From positions 1-41,635 of the forward strand of contig WFWZ01000369.1 of NCBI GenBank assembly GCA_015490875.1: a DNA stretch of 41,635 nt. The letters are read 5' to 3'. Of the stretch, positions 1 through 9,218 are shown piece after piece (positions within the stretch are counted from its first letter, which is position 1; each line of letters begins with the position of its first letter). The translations under genes and the position numbers were made by a program. The stretch is from Planctomycetaceae bacterium (GTDB taxonomy: Bacteria; Planctomycetota; Planctomycetia; Pirellulales; Pirellulaceae). Below the pieces are notes generated by a model. The model worked only from the letters and a program-made list of their open reading frames with translations. It was not told where the DNA came from and searched no databases.

Positions 1-522
1 CACCGCAACGCCGCCATACGATTCGTACCACTCGCGAACCCAGCCATATAGAAATACGGTACTTCCGGTACTTTCATCCGTTAGTTCCAAGACGTCCATG
101 GGATCGCCAAGCAGGGTAACCTCGGCAACATTGATCTCGTTGCAGTCCATGATATCGTGTGGACTCGGTCGGACCACGATCGAGAACACATGACCCCTCA
201 CGCACGCGATTCGCGCCGTCCACTTCTCTTTTCGGCCCTCGACCGAAAACCGGATCCTCGCCAGTTCGAAGGTATCCCTGACGGGAAACATCACGGACTC
301 GAGCTGCCTAGTTCGAAAATAAAGACAGATCTCGCCAAGGTTTCGCGGGCGATAGACGTGCCGAATCGCATCGAGTTGCAGTGAAAAACGGCGAGCAGCT
401 TCCGGCTTCAGCTTCTGTTCAAGACAGGACAATAGTATCGCTTCCAGGGGCCTGAGCCTTTCTCGTCCTCGGCGTCGTCTTAGCCACTTAAACACGGACG
501 GAACTCCCAAGGCATCTGCCAC
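1..522 (-). CDS. Unrecognised protein, partial at the window edge
   Basis: A minus-strand frame is open from about position 609 to the window edge with no stop. It has no ATG near its beginning. GTG at 522-520 or TTG at 510-508 are the possible starts, neither with a clear Shine-Dalgarno sequence, so the start is uncertain. The reading begins with a basic segment (KWLRRRRGRERLRP), followed by a leucine-rich amphipathic stretch (ILLSCLEQKL) and then alternating hydrophobic residues that look like beta strands. There is no signal peptide. The codons look coding (mostly G/C at the third position). It lies just downstream of the large secreted protein gene in the same direction. I do not recognise the family; the C-terminus lies outside the window. 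Confidence 0.45.
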   Translation of the reverse strand, partial: MADALGVPSVFKWLRRRRGRERLRPLEAILLSCLEQKLKPEAARRFSLQLDAIRHVYRPRNLGEICLYFRTRQLESVMFPVRDTFELARIRFSVEGRKEKWTARIACVRGHVFSIVVRPSPHDIMDCNEINVAEVTLLGDPMDVLELTDESTGSTVFLYGWVREWYESYGGVAV

Positions 523-547
523 GGCCTGGCATACGTTGATGGCGACG

Positions 548-3307
548 TCAGTCCTTTTTCGGCGAAAGGAAGTTAAAGAAAGGAAGGCCCCCGGAGGATT
601 CGGTGCGTTTCATGTCGAGTTCTCCATTCAACACGATCCGGTCCTGGAGCCGAACGATGCGTACCTGGCCTCCTTGGAACCAGTCCATCCAAGGCGCACG
701 GTAGTCGGCCTCAGCCGCCGTGTGACCTTTCCATCGGTCGCTACGCCATTGAGGGAGTGCCGAGGGAATGGGTTCGAGGCGGTATTGGCCTCCGAGTGAG
801 CAGATCAATTCCGCGTTGAGCAGCCGTTGCACCGTCTCGTGCGCCGCTTCGCGCGGCACACCAAGCTGCTGAATGAGGATCTGCATGAGCCGCGCGTTTC
901 CAATCGACGCCTGCTTGGCGCGCTGGAAACTGAGTTCGTTGAGGTACGCTTCGAGTTTCGTTTGGCTCAAGTTGGCCACGCGCACGCGCACGTGCGCCGG
1001 CCAGTCGTCCGCTTCGACACCCAGCCGCGGCGTCACCGACTCGAGCACCGGGCGCTGAAAGGAAAGGACCGAAAATCCCTGAAACTGGCGTCGCCAAAGT
1101 CCCAAGGGATAGCGCGAGTAACCCAGCGGATCGGGCTCCGTGCCCAAGCGGATCGGGAGTAGATCGAGAAAGCCAGGTTGGGGCCATGCACCAAGAAACC
1201 CCGGCGTCGTTTGCAAGATGCGCAACCACTGCAACAGACCGGCCGACCGGATATCGCCGTGAGGAATCATGTCGAGGACACCGAGGAAGAGTGTGTGCGG
1301 CGGTACGTTGGGCGACAGGAGTCCTCCCCGTAGTGAAGCCTCGGCTGCGATCACGACATCGTCGGGCATGACAATATGCTGCCGGTTCGGTTCGCCCAAC
1401 ATCGAAATGAGCCACCGGAACTGGTCGGGATCGAACGGCGAGAGCTCGGCGTCGATGACGAGATGTTCCACCGACCGGTTGTCGGGATGCTGAAAGCGGC
1501 GGATGCCCACCGTGAGCGGAATGAACTGTCGCAACTGCTGACGGATCTCCGCCACCTGCTCCAGATAGGTGGCCCGTTCACGCTCGGTCACGCCATCGAT
1601 CGGCATGTCGGGGATCGGAGTGAAGTATCCTCGAGCACCGCGCAGCGAATCGACGATTTCCTTTTTCAGCAGAACGGGGCCGCCTCCATCCGGCCGCCGC
1701 TCGAAGCCTTCCGGCAAGAAGCCATGTTCGATGAGTTCGGCGATCGAGTCGTTGGGATACCCCTCGTGCGCGGCCGCCAGCCGAGCCAGCATCACGAGTT
1801 CGATATCGACGACAGCTCGCAGACGGCGGCGCAATTCGATCTGGTAATGGGGAGAAAGAAGCCGCTGGAAAAACGCGGTAGGAAAAAACGCGAAGATCGT
1901 GTGGTCCGCCTCGAGCGGCATCAGCCGCCGCGCAAACTGGAACTCGGGTGAATCCTTGAGCGCTCGCCGGCCGTCCGCGGCAGCGAAGAACTGCTCGACC
2001 AACCATCGCGAGTTGGCGACGAGATGAAAGTTTCCGTCGACCGCGTAATAGGAACGCAACCGATGGTCGGGCGTCGAAAGGAAAGAAACTTCCCGGCCCG
2101 CGATCTTGATCTTTTCAAGCGTCGCCCCGTGAGCCTTTTCCCGTTCGAAGGCACGCTTCTGCTGCCCAGCCAGGTCTCTCCCCAGTAGCAGGCTCTTGGC
2201 CTGAAACAGCATCCCGATGGCGGCGCCATCTTCGAGAAACAAATCGCCACCAATCAAAGCAACGTCGGCGATCACCTTCGGTCCGAGGATCTCACTGAGC
2301 GCCGATTGTTCGAGAGCGAGTTGTTCCTGGACGCGATGATTGTGCTTCGGGGAGTAGCCTCGAAGCGTAATCATCCTCACCAAATCGCCGCCGAACTCGT
2401 CCGCGAGCTTGTCTTGCCAGAGGTAATTCGTAAAGTTGCCGTACCGAATATAGAAGCAGTGGTCGGGTACATGACTGGCGATCGGTTCGATCGGCGGGGC
2501 CTCCTCTCCACCTCGGTAGACATACGACGTCCACTGCGGCTCGTCGGGAAGGGGAAGCTGAGGATTGCCGCGGTCGATCCCCACTCCCAGATTGACCGCC
2601 CGCAGGGTCTCGTCGTGAAGCGACTCGGTTCCCGCCAACAAGCGAAGAACGGTCTTATAGCCCGAACTTCCGGTCGCGTTCTGCCTCTCGGCCAACGGTG
2701 GCCGGAATTGGAGACGCCGCTCGAGCATCGTCACCAGATAAGACTGCACCAGGGGCGGGTAATCGCCACTTTGCCGAGCGAACCGAGTCGTGGCGTTGTA
2801 GTTGCGCCACCACTGAGTCCAAAGTCGATTGGCTTCGCGACGACGCCGAAGGGGAGCCGGCTGGACGCGGTACGTAACCGGCGCGGGTGTATAGACGGTG
2901 ACGTCGAATGGCTCGGAGCCGCGAAAGAGAAACCAGACACGCAACTGGTTGGGAGGGCCTTCCATCCCCAGGATCTGGCGCAGCCGCCCCTCCGAAATCG
3001 TCGGATAGAAAACCCGTCCAGGCGGACCGACAATTTCTGGCTGGTAATAAGGGAGCGGCGATGGCGGAATGTTTCCCAATCGGACGACGATGGAGGCGAC
3101 TCCGAAAGGATCGCCCGGAATCGCCTGGACTTCCTGGGTCCGGCCGGATCGAGCCGCCAACATGATGCCGGCGAGAACGAAGACGAGGAGATCGACGCGC
3201 CGTCGCGGGCACTTTCCTGGGGCCTCGACAGGCCGTCCTCCCCGAGCGGGCTTTTGGGGCAGCCCGTTTTCCACGGCAACATTCCTGATGCGTTTCCATC
3301 CGGCCAT
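548..3307 (-). CDS. Large secreted protein of unknown function (DUF3352-like)
   Basis: The protein has 919 residues if it starts at the ATG at 3307-3305, which is preceded by a strong AAAGGAGGAA ribosome binding site; the frame is open further upstream but without such a signal. A basic N-terminus is followed near residues 35-55 by a hydrophobic segment (LLVFVLAGIMLAARSG), giving a signal peptide or anchor. The rest is soluble, with a proline-rich early region and a long middle part dominated by regular hydrophobic patterning. The middle recalls the large exported DUF3352-type proteins of planctomycetes and cyanobacteria, but that match was made by eye. No catalytic motif is evident. It is transcribed divergently from the redox fusion gene at 3753, so the two may share a control region. 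A periplasmic or cell-surface role is inferred. Confidence 0.75.
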   Translation of the reverse strand: MAGWKRIRNVAVENGLPQKPARGGRPVEAPGKCPRRRVDLLVFVLAGIMLAARSGRTQEVQAIPGDPFGVASIVVRLGNIPPSPLPYYQPEIVGPPGRVFYPTISEGRLRQILGMEGPPNQLRVWFLFRGSEPFDVTVYTPAPVTYRVQPAPLRRRREANRLWTQWWRNYNATTRFARQSGDYPPLVQSYLVTMLERRLQFRPPLAERQNATGSSGYKTVLRLLAGTESLHDETLRAVNLGVGIDRGNPQLPLPDEPQWTSYVYRGGEEAPPIEPIASHVPDHCFYIRYGNFTNYLWQDKLADEFGGDLVRMITLRGYSPKHNHRVQEQLALEQSALSEILGPKVIADVALIGGDLFLEDGAAIGMLFQAKSLLLGRDLAGQQKRAFEREKAHGATLEKIKIAGREVSFLSTPDHRLRSYYAVDGNFHLVANSRWLVEQFFAAADGRRALKDSPEFQFARRLMPLEADHTIFAFFPTAFFQRLLSPHYQIELRRRLRAVVDIELVMLARLAAAHEGYPNDSIAELIEHGFLPEGFERRPDGGGPVLLKKEIVDSLRGARGYFTPIPDMPIDGVTERERATYLEQVAEIRQQLRQFIPLTVGIRRFQHPDNRSVEHLVIDAELSPFDPDQFRWLISMLGEPNRQHIVMPDDVVIAAEASLRGGLLSPNVPPHTLFLGVLDMIPHGDIRSAGLLQWLRILQTTPGFLGAWPQPGFLDLLPIRLGTEPDPLGYSRYPLGLWRRQFQGFSVLSFQRPVLESVTPRLGVEADDWPAHVRVRVANLSQTKLEAYLNELSFQRAKQASIGNARLMQILIQQLGVPREAAHETVQRLLNAELICSLGGQYRLEPIPSALPQWRSDRWKGHTAAEADYRAPWMDWFQGGQVRIVRLQDRIVLNGELDMKRTESSGGLPFFNFLSPKKD

Positions 3308-3752
3308 GGTTTCCTCCTTTGACGGACGCAGGGAGTTCCTCGCATTCATGCAACTGGAGGTCATCCCGGGAAGGCGGCGTTCTCGGAGAAGCCGAAAAGC
3401 CGCTGCGTTCAGTCTACCATCTGCCCGGGTTCCGCCCCACCTCTGCGTGACCACCCGCGATGGTGGCCAAACCGGTCCCGGGCAGTTAGGATGGGAGTTA
3501 AGAGGCTGTAGCAGAATCTCCGGCGGCAGATAGCATGCCCGCGGAGGGACGTCACGCCGGCGGGTCCTGTTACACGCTTTGAGCCCTCGGATAGACGTCG
3601 GTTCTTCGAACATCTCGGGGAACCGCCTTCGTCGGCCGGGGCCGTTGCCAATAGCTTTCTGCCTGGCCCCCTCCCTCCCGCCTGGGGCCCTCGAACGGCG
3701 CCGCGTTTTGGGGAGAAACCGTTTCCAGAGTCTCAATAGACGTGTGAGGACG
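3308..3752. other. Divergent intergenic region
   Basis: This gap of 445 bases separates the divergent genes starting at 3307 (minus) and 3753 (plus). It must hold promoters for both, but I see no convincing -35/-10 pair. The short reading frames crossing it are shadows, and the upstream extensions of both flanking genes into it lack ribosome binding sites. The only clear signal is the AAAGGAGGAA site at 3308-3317 for the minus gene. Confidence 0.5.
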
Positions 3753-6700
3753 ATGACCGTGTTGGATTCTGCATGCAGGTGGGTAACGAGAACAGGGACG
3801 CTGCTGCTGGCAGCCTTGGGGATCGCCAGCGCCACGTGGCCGGCGATCGATCGTGCGGCGAACGCGGCCGAGCTGGCACTCAAGCCGGGTGACACCGTTT
3901 GCTACGTCGGCAATGGCCTGGCCGACCGCATGCAGCACGACGGGTACTTGGAGACGCTGATCCAAAGCTACTTCCCGAAGCACCAGCTCGTGTTCCGCAA
4001 CCTGGGTTATACCGGCGACGAGGTGACACTGCGTCTGCGATCGAAGGGGTTCGGTTCCCCGGATGAGCATCTGACGCGTTGCCGAGCCACCGTCGTCTTC
4101 GCGTTCTTCGGCTACAACGAGTCGTTCCAGGGCAAAGAAGGACTGGACAAGTTCATCAAAGATCTCGCTGATTTCGTGCAGCACACGCAGGGTCAGAAGT
4201 ACGACGGGAAGACACCTTGTCGTGTGGTTCTCTTTTCGCCGATCGCCCACGAAGATCTGGGCGACCCGAATCTCCCCGATGGAAGCGCCAACAACCGGCG
4301 GTTGGAAATGTACACGAGCGCGATGCGTGAACTCGCTTCGGTGCTCGACGTGCCGTTCGTCGACCTTTTCCATCCGACACTCGAGCGTTATGCAGCGGAC
4401 CCGAAACCGCTGACGATCAACGGCGTCCACCTCAATGAGCACGGCAACCGCTTCGTGGCTCAAGTGATCGGTCGCGCTCTCTTTCCCGAACGCCCCCCGA
4501 TGAACGACGCGGGCTGGAAAGTCCGGGAACCTCTGCGGCAAGCGGTGCTCGACAAGAACTTCCACTGGTTCCAGCGTTACCGTACCGTCGACGGCTATTC
4601 GATCTACGGTGGTCGAGCCGACTTGAAGTTTTACAACGGCCAGACCAACCGAGTTGTCATGGATCGGGAAATGGAGGTCTTGGATGTGATGACCGCCAAC
4701 CGCGATCGAGCGATCTGGGCCGTTGCGCAAGGCCAGTCGCCAAAGGTCGACGACAGCAACACGCCTCCCTTCTTGAAGGTCATCACCAACAAGCCGGGGC
4801 CGCTACCCGGCGGCAAGTACCCCTTCCTCGGCGGTGAGGAAGCCATCGAGAAGATGACGGTGGCCGAGGGAATGAAGGTACAACTTTTCGCCTCCGAGGA
4901 GATGTTCCCCGAACTGGTGAACCCGGTGCAGATGGCGTTCGATACTCGAGGCCGCATGTGGGTGGCTGTTTGGCCGACCTATCCGCACTGGAAACCGAAA
5001 ACGCCGATGAACGACAAGATCCTCATCTTCGAAGATACCGATGGCGATGGTCGAGCAGACAAGTGTACGACGTTCGCCGATGGCCTGCACGTGCCGACAG
5101 GCTTGGAGTTCTACAATGGAGGAGTGCTTGTCGGGCAGGTCCCCGATTTGATGTTCCTCAAGGATACCGACGGCGATGATCGCGCCGACGTGCGGGTGCG
5201 CGTACTTGGGGGCATCGATTCGGCGGACACACACCATTCGGCCAATAGCTTCGTTCTCGATCCCGGAGGAGCTCTCTATTTTCAAGAAGGGACGTTTCAC
5301 CACACGCAGGTCGAAACGCCTTATGGTCCTCCGGTTCGATCGGTCAACGCCGGCGTCTTCCGGTATGAACCGCGGACACAGAAGTTCGAGGTGCACGTTC
5401 CGTACGGATTCGCCAACCCGCATGGACACGTCTTCGGCTACTGGGGCGAAGAATTCGTCACCGACGGCACGGGGAATGTCAATTACTATGCGGCCGCGTT
5501 TTCGGGGCACACCGAGTTTCCACGTAAGCACCCACGGATGCAGCCGTTTTACAAGCAGCGGACACGGCCGTGTCCGGGTACGGAGATCCTGCAGAGTCGT
5601 CATTTCCCTAAGCGAAATTGGGGAACCTATCTGGACGCGAACGTGATCGGCTTTCAGGGGATTTTGCAATACCGCATCGAGGAAGACGGTTCGGGATTCC
5701 GGGGCATCGAAATCGAGCCGATCGTTCAGTCGAGCGACCCCAACTTTCGGCCGGTCGATCTAGAGGTGGGACCCGATGGTACGCTCTACTTTCTCGACTG
5801 GCAGAACCCGCTCATCGGCCACATGCAACACAATTTGCGAGATCCCAATCGCGACAAAGAGCATGGTCGGATCTACCGCATCTACTGCCCGGATCGACCG
5901 CTGTTGAAGCGACACCCCATCGCCGGCCAACCGATCCCCGCCTTGCTCGACCTACTCAAGAAACCAGAGAACCGTGTGCGATACCGCGTCAAGATCGAAC
6001 TGGGAGCACGGCCGACCGATCAAGTGATCTCTGCCGTTGGAGAATGGATAGCCAAACTCGATCGCGACGATCCTGCCTATGAGCACCACCTCCTCGAAGC
6101 GCTCTGGGTGCACCAGTACCACAACGTGGTCCAACCGGAGTTGTTGAAACGCGTACTCAATTCGCCGGAACCTCGTGCTCGAGCTGCCGCGACGCGCGTC
6201 CTGTGCTACTGGCGCGACCGCGTTCCCGAGGCACTTCAGTGGCTTCGTGAGCGAGCCAATGACAAACATCCGCGGGCTCGCTTGGAGGCCGTGCGGGCGT
6301 GCAGTTTCTTCCAAGACCCGGCGGCCGCGGAAGTGGCTCTCGAAGCCCTGCGGCACCCAATGGACTACTACTTGGAGTACACGCTTCGGGAGACGATGGA
6401 GACGTTGAAGCCATACTGGCAGTCGGCAATCGCCGAAGGAAAACCCTTCGCCGTTAACAACCCGAAGGGCCTCGCGTACGTGCTCAAAGATGTGCCGACC
6501 CCGTCACTGGTAAAGTTGCCCAAGACCGAAGCTGTCTGCCGCGAGTTGCTGACGCGGCATCAAGTGCTGCCCGACGTGCGCAAGGATGCGCTGCTGACAT
6601 TGGCGAAGCTGGAACAACGCCAGCCGCTGGCCCTCTTGGTCGACTTGATCGAAGAACTTGACGGCCAGAAGCAACCGCATGCTATGCACGTGTTGCTCGA

Positions 6701-8747
6701 CTTGGGACAACTGTTGCCCAAGTTGCCGCTGGACGATGTCGCGAAGATGGCGACGCGGTTTGCCAAGCTGGCTCGGACAGCCAAACAGCCGGGAACGCGC
6801 CAAGTGGCCTGGATGATGTATGTCTTGGCGAAGGGAGACTTCGGGGAAGCCTGGAAGGCCGCACGGAAGTCGCCGCGGCAGTTGGTGGATCTGGTCCGCG
6901 CCGTGCCGCTGATTCCCGATCCCCAGTTGCAAGAAGGAGCCTGGTCGTTCGTGGCGCCCCTGATTCAGACCCTCCCGCCCGATTTGGCTCGGAAACTCGA
7001 AGGTGGCCGTCATGTAGAAGGGCGTTATGTTCGCATCGAACTTCCGGGAAAGAAACGGACGCTGACCTTGGCGGAAGTAGAAGTAATCAGTGAAGGCGCC
7101 AACGTGGCGACTCAGGGAAAAGCGAGACAGTCGGGAACGGCTCACGGCGGTGTCGCCAGCCGTGCCATCGATGGTAACCGGAGCGGAAGCTGGAAGGCAG
7201 GCGGGCAGACGCACACTCCTGAAGGGCGAGCGAATCCTTGGTGGGAACTTGATCTGGGAAGTGAGCGGCCGATCGAGGCGATCGTGATCTACAATCGTAC
7301 CGACTCGCCCGGTCTCCGCGATCGTCTGAAAGGGTATACGCTCACGATCCTCGACGCCGACCGCCGCCCGGTCTTTCGTAAGACGAAATTGCCGGCCCCC
7401 AATCCTTCCTCACGGATCGAAATCGGGTCCGATGTCGGCAGGCAGTTGCGGCAGGCGGCCATGGAAGCGGTCACGTACATTGCGGGCCATGAGCGTGAGG
7501 CGTTTCGGATGTTGGCCGAATGCGTATTGAAGGGGAATGACCGGCGCACGGCCGTGCGGGCGCTCCAACGGATCGACCGCCAGGCGTGGGACGCCGCTTC
7601 GGCACGCCCCCTCATCGACGTCCTCACCGCCTACATCGAATCGATCCCTCCAATTCGTCGCACCGAAGCTCCCGTCATGGACGCATTGCAGTTGGCCAAG
7701 GACCTGACGGGGCTGTTGCCGAAAGAGGAGGCCGAGAAGCTGCGCCGTCGGTTGGGCGATCTGGGAGTGACGGTCATCGTCATCCGCCCCGTGCCTCACC
7801 AGATGATCTACGACCGGGACGTGATGTACGTCGAGGCAGGCAAGCCGGTGGAGATCGTGTTCGAGAATATCGACGTCATGCCGCACAACCTGCTGATCGT
7901 TCAGCCGGGAATGCTCGAGAAGGTCGGCATGGCGGGCGAGCTGATGCAAACCGAGCCCGATGCCTATCAGCGCGGATTCATACCGAATCTTCCCGAGATT
8001 CTCTTCCATACCCGGCTTTTGCAACCACGCGAGAGCCAGCGACTGAAGTTCATCGCTCCCAAACAACCGGGCGAATATCCTTACCTTTGTACCTTCCCCG
8101 GACACTGGCGGCGGATGAACGGCGTGATGCATGTCGTTCCCGACCTCGAGGCGATTCCCTGGGAGGTTCGCAATCCGGCACGCAAGAAGGCGGACGCCAC
8201 CGCACGTCAGTTCGTGAAGAAATGGACGATCGCCGACTTCGCAACCGACTTGAAGCTCGTGTCGCAAGGACGCAACTTCGAACGTGGCAAGAAGGTCTTT
8301 ACGGAAGCGGCCTGCATCCAATGTCATCGTATGAACGGAGAAGGAGGCCAGGTCGGCCCCGATCTCGTGTCGGTCAGCAAGAAGCAAGCGGAAGGGAAGA
8401 TGACGCGAGCCGACTTGATTCGGGAGATGCTCGAACCTTCCTTCAAAATCGACGAAAAGTACCGCACGCACGTGGTGCTGACGGACGAAGGTAAGGTCTT
8501 TTCAGGAGTCATCGCGGAAGAGACGGACAAGACATTGACACTCGTGGACAATCCGCTCCAAAAGGGCAAAAAGGTCGTCGTCGACAAGGAGTCGATCGAG
8601 CAAGAGAAAATTGCGCCGATCTCACTGATGCCGGAAGGCCTGCTCAATACATTCACGAAGGAGGAGATCCTCGACCTGATGGCGTTCCTGGAGTCGGCGG
8701 GGAATCCCGAGGATCCTCGGTTCACGACACCTGCCGAATCGGAGTGA
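3753..8747 (+). CDS. Secreted redox fusion: SGNH-like / PVC-type propeller dehydrogenase / HEAT / discoidin / azurin / cytochrome c
   Basis: The protein has 1664 residues from ATG 3753 (GTG 3744 is possible). A signal peptide ends near residue 36 (AANA-AE). Residues about 45-260 are an SGNH-hydrolase-like domain with FFGYNESF and NGVHLNEHG; the usual nucleophile Ser is replaced by Asn54. Residues about 365-720 form the beta-propeller of the Pirellula-type membrane-bound dehydrogenase family (TIGR02604-like), with DTDGDGRAD-type loops. HEAT-like helices follow to about 1080. Residues 1090-1225 are an F5/8 type C (discoidin) domain. Residues 1300-1470 are an azurin-like copper domain with His1378, Cys1446, His1451 and Met1455, spaced as in azurin. 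The C-terminus is a haem-binding domain (TIGR02603-like) with CIQCH at 1521-1525. Oxidation of a carbohydrate-like substrate with electrons passing to copper and haem is inferred; the substrate is unknown. Confidence 0.9.
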   Translation: MTVLDSACRWVTRTGTLLLAALGIASATWPAIDRAANAAELALKPGDTVCYVGNGLADRMQHDGYLETLIQSYFPKHQLVFRNLGYTGDEVTLRLRSKGFGSPDEHLTRCRATVVFAFFGYNESFQGKEGLDKFIKDLADFVQHTQGQKYDGKTPCRVVLFSPIAHEDLGDPNLPDGSANNRRLEMYTSAMRELASVLDVPFVDLFHPTLERYAADPKPLTINGVHLNEHGNRFVAQVIGRALFPERPPMNDAGWKVREPLRQAVLDKNFHWFQRYRTVDGYSIYGGRADLKFYNGQTNRVVMDREMEVLDVMTANRDRAIWAVAQGQSPKVDDSNTPPFLKVITNKPGPLPGGKYPFLGGEEAIEKMTVAEGMKVQLFASEEMFPELVNPVQMAFDTRGRMWVAVWPTYPHWKPKTPMNDKILIFEDTDGDGRADKCTTFADGLHVPTGLEFYNGGVLVGQVPDLMFLKDTDGDDRADVRVRVLGGIDSADTHHSANSFVLDPGGALYFQEGTFHHTQVETPYGPPVRSVNAGVFRYEPRTQKFEVHVPYGFANPHGHVFGYWGEEFVTDGTGNVNYYAAAFSGHTEFPRKHPRMQPFYKQRTRPCPGTEILQSRHFPKRNWGTYLDANVIGFQGILQYRIEEDGSGFRGIEIEPIVQSSDPNFRPVDLEVGPDGTLYFLDWQNPLIGHMQHNLRDPNRDKEHGRIYRIYCPDRPLLKRHPIAGQPIPALLDLLKKPENRVRYRVKIELGARPTDQVISAVGEWIAKLDRDDPAYEHHLLEALWVHQYHNVVQPELLKRVLNSPEPRARAAATRVLCYWRDRVPEALQWLRERANDKHPRARLEAVRACSFFQDPAAAEVALEALRHPMDYYLEYTLRETMETLKPYWQSAIAEGKPFAVNNPKGLAYVLKDVPTPSLVKLPKTEAVCRELLTRHQVLPDVRKDALLTLAKLEQRQPLALLVDLIEELDGQKQPHAMHVLLDLGQLLPKLPLDDVAKMATRFAKLARTAKQPGTRQVAWMMYVLAKGDFGEAWKAARKSPRQLVDLVRAVPLIPDPQLQEGAWSFVAPLIQTLPPDLARKLEGGRHVEGRYVRIELPGKKRTLTLAEVEVISEGANVATQGKARQSGTAHGGVASRAIDGNRSGSWKAGGQTHTPEGRANPWWELDLGSERPIEAIVIYNRTDSPGLRDRLKGYTLTILDADRRPVFRKTKLPAPNPSSRIEIGSDVGRQLRQAAMEAVTYIAGHEREAFRMLAECVLKGNDRRTAVRALQRIDRQAWDAASARPLIDVLTAYIESIPPIRRTEAPVMDALQLAKDLTGLLPKEEAEKLRRRLGDLGVTVIVIRPVPHQMIYDRDVMYVEAGKPVEIVFENIDVMPHNLLIVQPGMLEKVGMAGELMQTEPDAYQRGFIPNLPEILFHTRLLQPRESQRLKFIAPKQPGEYPYLCTFPGHWRRMNGVMHVVPDLEAIPWEVRNPARKKADATARQFVKKWTIADFATDLKLVSQGRNFERGKKVFTEAACIQCHRMNGEGGQVGPDLVSVSKKQAEGKMTRADLIREMLEPSFKIDEKYRTHVVLTDEGKVFSGVIAEETDKTLTLVDNPLQKGKKVVVDKESIEQEKIAPISLMPEGLLNTFTKEEILDLMAFLESAGNPEDPRFTTPAESE

Positions 8748-8794
8748 GACGGCTGAGTAGGTGAGAATGGAAGACGGATCATCCGCGGACGTCT

Positions 8795-9195
8795 AAATCG
8801 CCGTGCGGGACTCTGGGACGAAACGAGCATTGAGGGTGCCTCTTGGGGTAGCGTGGGCGTGAAAGCAGCCAATCACAATATTCAAGAAGGACGTTTCCCG
8901 AGTTGGGAGGGCGAGGCTCCTGCCGAGCCGCAAAATGGCCACAACGGCGTCGCAGGCACGGGTCCGCAGGTCGTATATGACAGGTGTTGGGACGGACGAT
9001 GTCGGGTTGATCCAGCAAACAAGGCATGCTCTGGCGGAAATCCCTTGCATGCATACCATGCCTCACTTGATGGCCGGCTCATAGCATTCCGGCTCGGCAG
9101 GAGCCTCGCCCTCCCAGTCTATGTATTCGTCCAGGTTAGAGTCGCTACCATGCGGCCTAGGGATGTCAGTGTCTCACAATCGCGCACGGTGATTT
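8795..9195. repeat. Palindromic non-coding element, full copy 1 (401 bp)
   Basis: The element begins AAATCGCCGTGCG and ends with CGCGCACGGTGATTT, its inverted counterpart; here the inverted ends extend outward to CGTCTAAATC / GATTTAGACG. Inside is a second, near-perfect inverted repeat of about 26 bp at 8904-8930 and 9090-9116 (core GGCTCGGCAGGAGCCTCGCC on the right arm). It is alignable end to end with 25356-25757 and in its right quarter with 21137-21230. It encodes no transposase; short frames through it are spurious. It lies between convergent genes, 23 nt beyond the stop codon of the 9219 gene. It resembles a MITE or large intergenic palindrome. Confidence 0.85.
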
Positions 9196-9218
9196 AGACG
9201 CGGCAGAGGTTCCGAATC

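Noticed and set aside
8853-9197. Short plus and minus frames inside the palindromic element (for example GGRGSCRA/GSAGASPSQ-like peptides)
   Set aside because: These peptides come from the inverted repeat itself and appear in several frames; they are not conserved as proteins.
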